Below, in pieces: positions 48,001-58,278 of a DNA stretch of 58,278 nucleotides. Each line of letters starts with the position of its first letter. Position 1 is the stretch's first letter. The DNA lies in NCBI GenBank assembly GCA_037176905.1, contig JBBBWG010010001.1:1-58278 (forward strand), read 5' to 3'. The DNA comes from Azolla pinnata (lineage: Eukaryota > Streptophyta > Polypodiopsida > Salviniales > Salviniaceae). The notes beneath the pieces were generated by a model, which worked only from the letters and a program-made list of their open reading frames with translations, did no database searches and was not told where the DNA came from. Both the position numbers and the translations under genes were made by a program.

Positions 48001-51000
48001 TTGGGTAGCAAAAGAACATTGATGCTCCATCACATCTTAAGATACAAGGATGGCCCAACGTATGAAAATTAATCCATGTTGCAAAATTTTCGAAGGAAAT
48101 AAACTTCAGACTTTATGAGTTAAGAATCTTGAGGTTGTTAAGATAGGATTCTTCTTCGTTTTCTAGTTCCATTTCTGGTTTTGATTAGACTTATTGTGGT
48201 TTGTTGATTCCAAAACAAGATGACAATGTACCATGTTATCTCTGGTTGAGTTTGTTCGCAATTCTGGCCTCTTAGGCAAATCCTTCATTATTTCAATTTA
48301 TCTTGTACTCTCTTTACCTCCCAAATTTGTAACATGAGCTAAACCGGCATATGGCAATGTTCTAATGGTGGTACTACCTTGGTAACACTGCTGGGTAGAC
48401 ATGCATAACAGAGCTATAAAATATATCCAACGACCAATCAAACAAGGGTCACGAGGTTCATAAAGGAAAAAAGATATGAAATAAACAAGATCATACATGA
48501 TCACCTGGATATTCATCCTTGAGACCATATAGTAATAGTAGAAACAAAGACATGTAGTCCTGTAGACACTTTAAAATACAAATTTCGATCAAATAAATAG
48601 AAATCAATGGAGTGTTTCTAAATTAGTTAAACAATGATTATATCATAGTCATTCTCAAGTCTTAGTATAAGGATTACCATATCTTTCTTGGAACTCTGGG
48701 GTGTCTTGTAGAAATTCCAAGCCACGGTGTGTTGCAAGAAGCTCCCGTAAAATTGGTCTAAAGTCCTCCTGAAAAGCAATGTACTAGTTTAGACACAAAA
48801 TAGAATTGGAAGACAGAATGCACCTCAAATATAAGGTTTTCTTCTCAGGACCATGGAGTCCTAATATGCACATCCTAACCAAAGAGCTGTCTTTGGATCA
48901 CTAACCATGTAGAAGTCAAACATTCAAAAGATATTATCCATGTGCATCTACTTAAATTACAGCTCCCCATTGTGTTCTATATGCAGACAACACGTACACC
49001 AGTTTCACCTGTGTCAGATATGGCTTTTCTGGTTGTTTCAGGATAGAGAACACTCTTGTAGGAAAATCTGCAGATATCAGATTATTCCGCATCCAATAAT
49101 CAACGAATGCATTTCTGAAACAGATATAAGACATTCAGAAATTCATCCATCTGTAAAGCATCGACCCAAGATAAGAACGACGACATGATCTTGAGTTAAT
49201 CATGCCTACAGATGCATGACATGCAACAGCGTGATAAATAAGTACCCACCTTGACACAACTCCAGAATTGTTCACATCAATTTTCTTGAATAATATGGTT
49301 GAAAAGAAGGAAGGCAGCCTGCAAACATCTTTTGTAATTGGTACAAAGGCTGGAAAAAGACAACACAACAGTCAATAGAGATCAAGTTAAACAACTACTT
49401 ACCTTGAAGAACACAACTACATTTTGTGCAATATACATGATACTAGAATGTCCAATAGTTGCTTTGTATATATAGCTTAACATATCACAAACATACAGCG
49501 CACACCTCATACGCATTGCATCCCTTGAGTATGGCATCAAACCAAAAACTCAAATTGAATTATTATGAATTGAATAAGAGGTCTGTCTGATGTAGTTGTA
49601 TATCATGTACTCTTGAGTAGAGAACAATACAATATGGCACATGGAGGCAAAATAACAGAAAAACAAGTAATCTGCTTGATACCAAAACCCCCAATGGACA
49701 AGGATGCTACATACAAAGGGAAATATTTAACAAGTATGGCACAAAGCCTTATAACATTGGCATCTGTAACAAAGTTATCCAAATTGCAAGAACAAAGGAA
49801 GGCATAATTTGAATGTCAGGCAACTAGGATTATCAGTTATGAACCAGGAAATAGAAATAGAGAGAAAGAAGACTACAATGCACAAGAAACATGAATGATA
49901 AGGTTGAAGATATATAAATTTGCAGTTACTTATATGATTGTACTTGTAACATTGGCATCTGTGACAAGGTTATCCTGATGGCAAAAGCAAAGGAAACCAA
50001 AGAAACAGCATAGTTTGAATGGCACCCAACCACAAATATCAGCTTATAAACTAGGAAACAGACATAGTAACTACGATGCTGAGGAAACATGGATGGTAAG
50101 GTTGAAATTTGAAAAAAGAAACCAAAAAATTATATTTACATTTTTGCATGTATACTGCATGCATATGTGCATGACATAAAACTCATGAGGAGTCACAGGA
50201 TAAACAGAGATGTCAGCTACCGTGAACAGGCAAGCCATCTGGATTACTAGAAAAAATTTGATCAATTTTGTATAGACACTGCTCAGCAATATCCTTGGCA
50301 GGAGGTGGCCCCTTCGGAAAGTAGAACTGCAGAAACACATTGCAGCAGAAGCAAGTTATAAACATTTTAAAACGCTAACTAATATATTTATCTAGCACAA
50401 ACAAAGCAATTATGACCTGTGGTATAATTTCCCTAGCAGGTTCGCTGGATTTCTTTAGAGGAGATCCTGTGGCAAATGGCCCAGTTGCAGCTCTCCTCAG
50501 GGATGATTTTGGAGACAAAGGTGCACCAGATGCACTTCTAGGTGATAGAGGAGGTGTGCTTCCAGATGAAAACATTGAGGGCAATATAGAAGCAGATAAT
50601 GTTGCATTTCCACTACTAGGTACAGATAATGCCACCCCAGCCTTGGCATCCTCGAGCAATGATAAAACCTGAATGTACAATTTAATAGACTGAATCGATT
50701 TATCAAATTTATGCACATTGAATACTACTATCTGAGAGTTGCCATACTCAGAAGCAGACAAGAACCAACTATGAATCCTTGAAACCCTAAATAAACAGCC
50801 CCTACAGAATTCTTATAAATCTTGGAATTGTGCTACAGTTTTCTTGATAAAGAGAGCACTGGGTACTTCAAAAGACAGACACTGTGCTTTTTGACAAAAG
50901 ATGGACATGGACAAAGGTGAGAAGATCAGCCTCACTCAGACTCACCAGGCCATTCCTTGCAATGAACCATTTGTACTTACCATGTATGTCAATTACATGC

Positions 51001-52635
51001 TTTACCAATTTGTGTCATTCTGCACTTGATGATTCTGAATTACCAGTACTTGGCACTTGATTCTAAACTGTAGGTCCAGTTTTGTTGTTAATGCACCTTT
51101 TGCAGCGAAGTTACAAGGATATCCATTAGCACTACAATGTTCTGGTTTCATAATATTAGATAGAAATCTGTTCTCCCCTTACCTTCTCATGTATATACAT
51201 GTGATTCCTAATCAAACATGGATAGCATTCATTTCTTTTCATGAAACACTAGATGCCCATACATATGTACGATGATGTAGTTCATGCTCGCATCTGTATA
51301 TCAGCATTGTCGTGAAATACCAAATCGATGCAGCCATCATGTTGAAGAAGAAATCTCAAAGAAAATGTGATAAAGTACAGAAATCAAGATACTGAAGTTC
51401 GTTGTATAACTAAACTTCATGCAACATGAAAAACATGATGGCTGATGTTAACTAGTATAGCCTTTTGGGGAATTCAGTGAGGCACTAACTGAATTTTATC
51501 TAGAGACACCCATTCTCGGGCCCATATACATGTATTTGGCTAGATCACTCCCTTGATTGCATTGGGTCACTATAAATATTCATTTACTGTGGTTCCATCA
51601 TCCATGTACCGTGGGCCTCGTCGGGTAAAGGAAAATAAAGATGACATAACCTTGATGGAGTTCCAGAAACCTGGTATTTTCTGACAAAAACCCAGTACCC
51701 AAAACTTCCAAGAAGAATCTTTTTTTTTGTACGTTTCTTGTATCAAGACACAATATATTTGTATCCAAATCTAACCTATTTAACACATGACTGAAATTCT
51801 GCAAGTGTCCAGTGCATGAAGTTTTGTGTCGATGCCATTTAACATAAGCAATTAGGCAGCACACATTGGATCAAAAGCCATATTCCTACCTTCTCTTCCT
51901 GTTTCTTTTTATGCACATATTTGTGTGTTCTTCTCACCCCCATACATATAATCGAACTCCATGGATAGTGACAAGATTTTACCGATCTATGCTAGTGACA
52001 AGATTTGTCAACCAAAATTTTGTATTCTATGTTTCAAAATCAATCCCAGTGGATAATAACAATGTTTATTTGTCCGTGTAAGGTACCAGAATAGGCGATG
52101 AATTCTTCCAAAAGCAAATAAAATTCAAGGTTAGGAGCATTTACTACTTGAGGTTCTGGTATCTGTGCTTCATTATTCCATTTTAACTATAAATTCACTT
52201 TCAAGTTGTCGCAGATCCATTCATCTCAGGGTGTAGCACATGCAGCATCGAAATGTTAGCGAATCCCAGCTTTCACACCTCTCATCGCCAGTCTTTCACT
52301 CGGTCATCACTCACCCATCTGACCTGAATAATATCCGCGATGTCTTCCATTCCTCGGCTCTCATCTCTCTCATCTCACATCGCTATCGCTCGGTCTCTTA
52401 CCAGGCGTTGTGTCTCCGGAAGGGAGAGCCAGTGTGTGAAGAGCTCCTCCAGTGGCAGCTTGACAACAGGGTTAGGTTTAGTAGAAGAAACGTTGAAGGT
52501 GTTCATGCTGCTGGTATTGCTGAGGTTGACGCTACTGCTGTTGTTATTGTTGTTATTGTTGTTGGTAGGGTGTTCAAGAAGCTGCAGAAGGTCTGGATCC
52601 AGGGAGCCCACTTCTAGAGCCATGTGAGAATCCAT
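45099..52635 (-). CDS. PP2A regulatory subunit B'' (PR72/PR130-type, EF-hand)
   Basis: This subunit binds the PP2A A/C core and confers substrate choice and calcium sensitivity. Twelve exons close in frame: 52402-52635, 50417-50668, 50221-50326, 49250-49349, 49009-49114, 48678-48768, 46440-46581, 46042-46189, 45820-45929, 45582-45738, 45330-45455, 45099-45239, giving 570 aa. Arabidopsis B''-alpha is slightly shorter. Family blocks are in order: [118 protein letters not shown] and ALT-like [16 protein letters not shown]-hand loops are visible (DTDHDFLID and [12 protein letters not shown]). An Asn run near residue 25 comes from a microsatellite. The ATG was chosen for MDSHMALEV, which matches the family start. 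This is the B''-alpha/beta type and not TON2. Confidence 0.95.
46582..48677 (-). other. Large intron of the PP2A B'' gene
   Basis: This 2096-bp AT-rich intron lies between the exon ending QERY and the one beginning ETVVYR. I see no nested gene, RNA or transposon signature. Confidence 0.6.
50669..52401 (-). other. First intron of the PP2A B'' gene
   Basis: This 1733-bp AT-rich intron separates the N-terminal coding exon from the [11 protein letters not shown] exon. Nothing inside is recognisable. Confidence 0.6.
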
Positions 52636-52916
52636 TCCAAAGCTGCTCAATGGTGATGTTCGGGGTATGCTACGCAGCGGCGTCGATGGATTTCGGGTTA
52701 CTATTGCACCCTAACGTGATCCGGCGTCGAGCTGCGGCTCCGTTCTGCTGTTCCACCGCCCTGCGCTGTTTTCCGTTACTCCGCTCTTCTGTCCTACTCA
52801 GCTCTGCTCTGTACACCCCTGTTCCGGAGCCTTCTCCTTCGCTTCGTCGGGGGTTCTTCGTCTCCCCTCTTCCGCCTCCGCTTCTTCTTCCGTCTCTTCT
52901 GGTCTGTGTTCCGAGC

Positions 52917-52995
52917 TCCTTCCTCTCGTCGTCGTCTTCTCCACTGCTCTGCTCCGCTCCGCTCCGCTCTGTTCTGCTCTGCTCTGTTCTGCTAA
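52917..52995. repeat. Pentamer-type repeat (GCTCC/GCTCT)
   Basis: GCTCTGCTCCGCTCCGCTCT-type units recur about ten times with small changes, probably in the B'' promoter. Confidence 0.75.
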
Positions 52996-53054
52996 TCCTC
53001 TGTTCCTACTCTGTTTTTGTTTTCCCCTAGATCATAGCTGCAGAACAAAATCGT

Positions 53055-53260
53055 GCATGTGCATGTGCATGCATACATGCATGTGCATGCATACATGCAT
53101 GTGCATGCATACATGCATGTGCATGTGCAATGTGCTGCATGCATGTATGCATGTGTGGAGGCATGCAACTGAGATGATTAAAAGACCATGCCCATCATGC
53201 ACATGTGCAATGCATCTCTGTGTCTTGTGAAGAACACATGCATGCATGCATGCATGAGGT
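53055..53260. repeat. CATGCATG/CATGTGCATG array
   Basis: An 18-bp theme (catgcatgtgcatgcata) is repeated about three times exactly (53070-53125) and then with decay to 53257, where four CATG units stand in a row. It resembles in content, but not in long-range order, the array at 23511-23980. Confidence 0.85.
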
Positions 53261-54456
53261 GTGTGTTTGTCTGAGCAACCATCGCTAGGCTCGGGGGCTT
53301 GCAGCTCTGCGCCCCGAGTGCGAAGATTACCGGGCGATGTCGCTTAATGCGCACACGAAACGAATCGCATGTCACATGGCGATTTCCAACGGAGCAGGTA
53401 CATTCAAGTGAACTCGGGACTGTTTGGTTCGTTATATCAAGCGGGCGGAAGCAGAAACATTGCGATGCAACACGTCGGCTCGCTGACGAGGAATCTGGTA
53501 CGAGCACACACCTGGAGCCGGTTCCGGGCGCCTGATTGAACCGATGTGCCAGCAAAGCTCGTGCTTTCTTGATTGAATCGGTACAAGAAGGAGGCGTACT
53601 GCGACATTAGAAGAGCTCTTGTAATAAGAGACACGATACATCGATCGAATGTAAAATAAAAAAAAAGGTCTCGAAACTCTCTCACAGAATTATTACCCTT
53701 GATACTAATACCCTTGGATGCGAGTCGAACGTCCCAGTCCGAATGTCTGTTTCGTATGGTCGATTCCTCTTTTACGTATTAGAAATACACCATTTGATTG
53801 CTTTCCAATGGTTCCTCGCTAGATTTGACGTGCATCAACTAGTCGTTCGTTTGCCATGTCTAAGATTTCGGACTATCCAAGATGCGAGTGGGAGATAGAT
53901 TTTGGTGCGATGTGCCTAACGACGGACACACTAATATCCGTTTGGGCTGATGGACAAGGAAAGTTCTCTTCTCATTGATTCGTGCAATCTATGGGCAGAT
54001 GCGAACCGGATCGTGAGCGAACTCGGAACATTGGAGCCACTTCCATGCTGAGACGTTCGAGCAAAAATATTAGTTCGTTGCGTAGTATAGAGAAGCCTCC
54101 ACCCGAAGAACACAACGTAACGTTTCATATTACAATTGTCCCCTAAATCTGACACGGTCCTAGACACGCTGGTACAAAACTCTGCGCCAGAGTCGTAGCG
54201 TCTGGCGGAGCTTTGTTTTTTTTTCTTTTCTGCCGATTGCTTTGGCGGAGAATTCATCAGGTGCGAGCTAGATCCCATAGCCTCGTCGATGGGATGCGTC
54301 CCAAGCTAGCGCCAACGAAGGGCACAAGCCGGATCGGATCGGCATTTCACCAGAACATAACACGCAGCTTCCAAAGACAGGGTTTCACCGATCTGGAGGC
54401 CGATTATTCGGGAGGCAGATCGATGTCCCGCTGTTCGATGCACAGCTGCAGGATCG

Positions 54457-57118
54457 TCAGCGTCTTCCGAGCGGAGGACGAGGAGGAGAAGACTGGAAAG
54501 CTCGCGTCGTCGTCGTCGTCGTCGTTGCGGCGCGAAGCGGCTGCCGGAGCTTTGCACGAGCAGACTCGGTAGGCGCCATGTAACCGGGGCTCGCGCCGAT
54601 CGACGCCCCGGAGTCGGAGCTGGGAGCATACGGCCGGCTTCCGGCAGGGCTCGCAGTGTGAACACGGTGGCGGCAGCGGTGGCGGAAGTCGTGATGATGA
54701 TGATCCCACGGACGGCGACCCGCCGCCGTCATCCACCGCTCCAGCCAGCTCCAGCCGCCGTCCGATCCACGCCACGGTCGACGAGCGCGATCATCCCCCT
54801 GGGATCAATCCATCCATCGATCGATCGATCGATCGTCATCGTCAGGATTCAGCAGCTAGCAAGCGATTTCGGAAACCGATCCCGATTCGATCGCTCGCTC
54901 GAATGATCTCATATGCACGACGACGCGATCGATTCATTCCGGATCACCTGCGCCAGCTGGTGTGCCGCCGCGTATGCCCTCGCCATCTCCCGCTTCATCG
55001 CCGCCTCGCGCTTCGCCCTCTCCCGCGCCTCGATCTCGTCCCCGCTCCGCGTCCGATCGTCCCACGATTCGCGGCCGGCGTCGTGTCGCCCGCTCGCATC
55101 GCCCCTACGGATCAGCTGCCACCACCCACCACCCACCCAACATCGGGGCAATTCACGATCCGAATGCGCGGGAGACAAAAAGATCGGAACTCGATCAGCT
55201 TATTTGTTTATACGCAAGCATGGCAGCGATGATGATGACGACGATAATGACGATGATGATGATGATGATGGTGTTGGTGGTGGTGATCATCGGCGTCGTC
55301 GGCGTCGTCGGCGCTGATCATGGAGCGCCCGTCGAAGCTGCGAGCGGGGTGCCGAGGAATCACGGGGCTCGCAGCGGCTGAATTACGGCCCGAAAACACG
55401 AAAGAGGACGCGGCATCGGGGGCTGCATCGGCCGCGAGCCAGCGGCGGGCCGATGAAGAGCAACAATATGGCGCACCGGGCCGCGATCGTGCAGCTCCGA
55501 TGCCACTGCTTAAACTAGCATCGCTTGCCCGATCGACGTGTCGAATGAGCCGCCGATGCCGATCATCGTCGCCATGAATAGTATCGCTGGCGCTGATGAT
55601 CGTAGAATTCGCAGCCGCCGACGCGCCCGCCAACGATGGCTGCCTCCGGTGCAGCCGTTGGCGCTCGGAGAACGCCACGGAATATCCGCCCTTGGAATTG
55701 TAATAATCCCTTCTAATCTAGAATCGATTGTCCCGAAAAACATCGTTGGGAATCGGATTATAGTAATGTCAATACGGACGGATATAATTGTACATGCTCT
55801 TAAAGGACAGAATGGCACTATTGAACGGGAGAATCAGATGAAATTGTCAGAAAACGTCGCCTTAAGTTTTCGGATTATATCGGAGGAAATATGGTTTTTA
55901 TTGCTTCTAGTAATATGCAGATAGATTAGTTGGAAATTTGCTTCGCCGAAATCACTATTTCCACCTCCTATCGCATGATGGTGTTCTTGAGCTGATATCT
56001 CTTGCTTGTGAACCTTATTGGATAAGTTCTTCTTCCTTCTTTTTTTTGTATAAATGAGCCTGGCTTCTTGGCATGGTTTTTTTGTTTATTATAAATTATA
56101 TCAACACAAGGTTGAATCTTTACTTCTAGTAGACCATCGCCTCGGCAATCACATCCAGGGAATCTAGCTACTATCTATCATGCACTCTAAGCTAATCATA
56201 AAGAAAGAAAGATATATTAACAGTCTTCTAAGACCAGAATCGGCGCAATGAGACAAATTAAAGATCCAACAATGAGATCATATGCACCAGTAGTAGTAGT
56301 AGTAGTAGTAGTAGCGACTGTACCAGATAGCCGCGGAACGCTGCTTGGATTACACGGGCGGCGGCATTGGCAGAATCATGAGTCGGATGGCGAGCAATGC
56401 TAAAATTGTCAGAATCATTGGTAGTTGTAATAGCGGGCGGAAGTGTCCGGTGGCGGGCGGACATCGTGATCAGGGACAAGACGCGGGCGGCCGCTTCGGC
56501 CGCCGCCTCCGCCGCCGCCGCCGCCTCCGCCACCGCCGCCATCGCCCTCGATCTCTTCTTCCTCATCTCATCATCTTCGCCGCCGCCGTATGAATTCTTC
56601 GGCTCCGGCTTCTCGTCGCGATTGCGTCGAGAATCGCGATCGCTGCTGCTGCTGTTATTAGCTCCGCTTGATCCCGCTATTCTGTCGCTCTGCGATCGCC
56701 ACGACGATGTTGCCGCTCGACTTCGGCCGAAGCTGGTGCTCATCTTGCCCCAGCTACGATCGCGAGTAATCCGCTTCGGCATCTCCTCCTCGCCTTCTTC
56801 TAGTTCCTGTTTTCCGGGCGCCGCCGCCTGCACTAGCCGCCGCCATGGATGATGATGGGCGCTGCTAGCCCCCGATATTCCATGGGCCGTAGTAGCGAGA
56901 ACATCTTCATTGCTCCTACGATCATCGTCATCGTCATCGGCGCGATTGTGATTCCGATCCTCATCCGCTGGCTGGAGATTCTGATCCTGGCCGTGATTCG
57001 AGCGCCGCCGCCGATTGATCCGCGCGATTCCGCCCGCCGGGGCCGAGAATGCCCGCTTCACCGCCCGCAAAAACCAGGAGCTGCTGCTGCTTGATCCCTC
57101 CTTGCCCATGTTGCTCAT
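54457..57118 (-). CDS. IQD (IQ67-domain) protein, apparently lacking half of the IQ67 domain
   Basis: IQD proteins are plant scaffolds that bind calmodulin and microtubules. Three exons close in frame with phase-0 junctions: 56324-57118, 54948-55115 and 54457-54798 (434 aa). The first has the family start (MGKEGSSSSSSWFLRAVKRAF; either ATG 57118 or 57109 is possible, and family practice favours 57109), an Ala-rich helix and the first IQ motif (ANAAARVIQAAFRGYL). The second has SWDD and the AKREAAMKREMARAYAAAHQ block. The third has GGWSWLERWM and SPGYMAPTESARAKLR. What is missing is the exon expected at 55116-56323 that should start ARRALRAL-GLV-LQALVRG and hold the second and third IQ motifs. 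I searched all three minus frames there by eye and did not find it. The gene may be degenerate, misassembled, or a true divergent form. Confidence 0.75.
55116..56323 (-). other. Region where the second IQ67 exon should be
   Basis: The part at 55700-56323 is AT-rich and intron-like, with a (TAG)n run at 56291-56314. The part at 55208-55690 is GC-rich and open in several frames on both strands, with a His/Asp-rich low-complexity end produced by a CAT/ATG microsatellite. None of the frames contains recognisable IQ motifs. Confidence 0.6.
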
Positions 57119-58278
57119 TCTCAGCTACAATCCGGCCTTCGATTTGCAGCTGCGCACATCGGATCGGATCGGATCGATGGGAATGGTGAATTCTACTGCG
57201 ATCGGGGGGCTGTGATGGTGGGCGATTTGAATCAAGTATCAGATAATTTCCCCCAATCACTGGCAGCAAAATTGTTTACTACGCCTGTGTCTATGTATAC
57301 TGGCTACCTCACTTTCTGATGCAGTGCTACAGTAGATGGACTGTTGCTTACTCCGCCATCATTCCCAGCACCAGCAGCCTGCAACACCAAGCAAGCATCT
57401 TCAGCAGATGATCCTCATGAATGAAAGCGCCCATGACTGAAAATGAATGAATGAATGAATGAATGAATGATGGAGCAGCTCATTGCTTGAAAACATGGCT
57501 ACATGAGTACATTCGATCATCGCCCCAATCGCGTCAGGCTCCTCAAAAGCCTCGCAGAGCTCTCGGAAGCGCGTGGATCGAACGAAACCAGGTGGAAGAA
57601 GCGTCGTAGAATGCGGAACAATCGGCTGCGTTTCGAGGCATTCCGGTTCAACCGGCCAAATGTTTCGATGTAATCAAGTTCCGACGACAATGCGCGATCA
57701 TCGATCGCTGTTCCGATATTTCTCGCCGTGTTTTGACGTCTCGCTTTCTTTTTTTTTCTGGGACCGGCTTGAATGGGGTAAAGAGACCTGGAAATTTTGT
57801 ATGTTTCCGATTTTGAACGCCTGTCAGCTGCACATTCGCACCCTTGCTCGCTCTGATCCTCGGCGACCGATCTTATGCAAGTTTTCATCGATCGATCGCT
57901 TCTATGTGCATCAGAATGCATAGGCCCCAACATTGGTTTCTCTATTCGCTCGTTGCAGATGGTTAACCTCATGTTGTTGTTGTTGTTGTGGTGCTGGTGG
58001 TTGTATCGAATTGTTATGTCGTGTTCTCACAAAAGAAGATCAATCCTCTTATTTCTCTCCTCCGGTAGGTAAATGTCCGACATGAAGGCTAGATGGAGAA
58101 TGGGCACAAACCTGCATAAAAGCCTCATAACTCCTCCTGCACCTCTTTCAATTTGCTCTGTGGCAGATATAGAACATCTCCGACAGAGGCCCTTTCAACG
58201 ACCCCGTGAGCTCCGCCTGTTTCGTAGGATGGCCTTGATTCCTCGAGCAAAGGTCAAGCCGAGTTCTTACACGCAGCT
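57119..58278. other. Upstream region of the IQD gene
   Basis: This stretch has no supported gene. It contains a (GGATC)-like run near 57161-57175 and an (AATG)n run at 57440-57470. A 456-base open frame on the minus strand (57517-57972) has no family resemblance. It presumably includes the IQD promoter. Confidence 0.4.

Larger units (their letters stand above)
52636..54456. other. B'' promoter and spacer to the IQD gene
   Basis: The B'' leader lies in CT-rich DNA (52740-53030) with TCCGC/TCTGC pentamer repeats. A CATGCATG-rich array follows (53055-53260). The rest, to the IQD stop, is GC-neutral spacer without a supported gene and includes the IQD 3' UTR. Confidence 0.5.

Noticed and set aside
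55208..55678. A 156-codon minus-strand frame as the missing IQD exon
   Set aside because: It contains no IQ motif, ends in microsatellite-encoded His/Asp runs, and other frames on both strands are equally open.
57517..57972. A 151-codon minus-strand frame upstream of the IQD gene
   Set aside because: Basic, low-information product without family resemblance; an overlapping plus frame is of similar length.

Overview
The window is nuclear DNA from a land plant. Every recognisable protein gene has plant-type architecture: many short exons with GT-AG junctions, AT-rich introns, and plant-only families (ABCB20-type transporter, SCL splicing factor, plastid fibrillin, IQD protein). Arabidopsis-type TTTAGGG tracts occur at several promoters. 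Gene density is high (ten supported genes in 58 kb). The proteins differ noticeably from what I know of the flowering-plant versions, which would fit a non-model or early-diverging vascular plant with a compact genome, but I cannot name the species. A run of 10 N marks an assembly gap at 25392-25401. I saw no rRNA, tRNA, CRISPR or bacterial-type features.

Layout, left to right: an ABCB6/ABCB20-like full-size transporter (+, 1279-7490); an SC35-like SR splicing factor (-, 9623-11869); CAND1, the cullin exchange factor (-, 14420-23097, 28 coding exons); a repeat-rich, transposon-scarred stretch (23.5-25.6 kb); a plastid fibrillin (+, 25758-30179); a DOPA 4,5-dioxygenase-like single-exon gene (-, 31908-32378) next to telomere-like repeats; a small conserved plant protein of unknown function (+, 34414-36191); an ATG8 of the naked-glycine type (+, 37894-40021); a tail-anchored UBC32/33/34-type E2 (+, 41154-43931); a PP2A B'' regulatory subunit (-, 45099-52635); and an IQD-like gene that appears to lack half of its IQ67 domain (-, 54457-57118).

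I rebuilt the exon-intron structure of all multi-exon genes by hand. Reading frames close across every junction in the nine genes without doubt, giving predicted proteins of 1382 aa (ABCB), 310 aa (SCL), 1229 aa (CAND1), 319 aa (fibrillin), 156 aa (dioxygenase), 168 aa (unknown), 118 aa (ATG8), 244 aa (E2) and 570 aa (B''). The genes do not form one pathway. CAND1, the ER E2 and ATG8 all serve protein turnover (SCF ubiquitin ligases, ERAD, autophagy), but their proximity is probably chance.

The most notable observations are: an additionally decayed first nucleotide-binding site in the ABCB transporter; the IQD gene with a missing IQ67 core at exactly its conserved intron; a GC-AG intron in the E2; a 66-nt stop-free in-frame intron in CAND1; telomere-type tracts facing each other between two divergent transcription units; and two separate CATGCATG-rich arrays. 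I did not find a convincing wholly new biological system.
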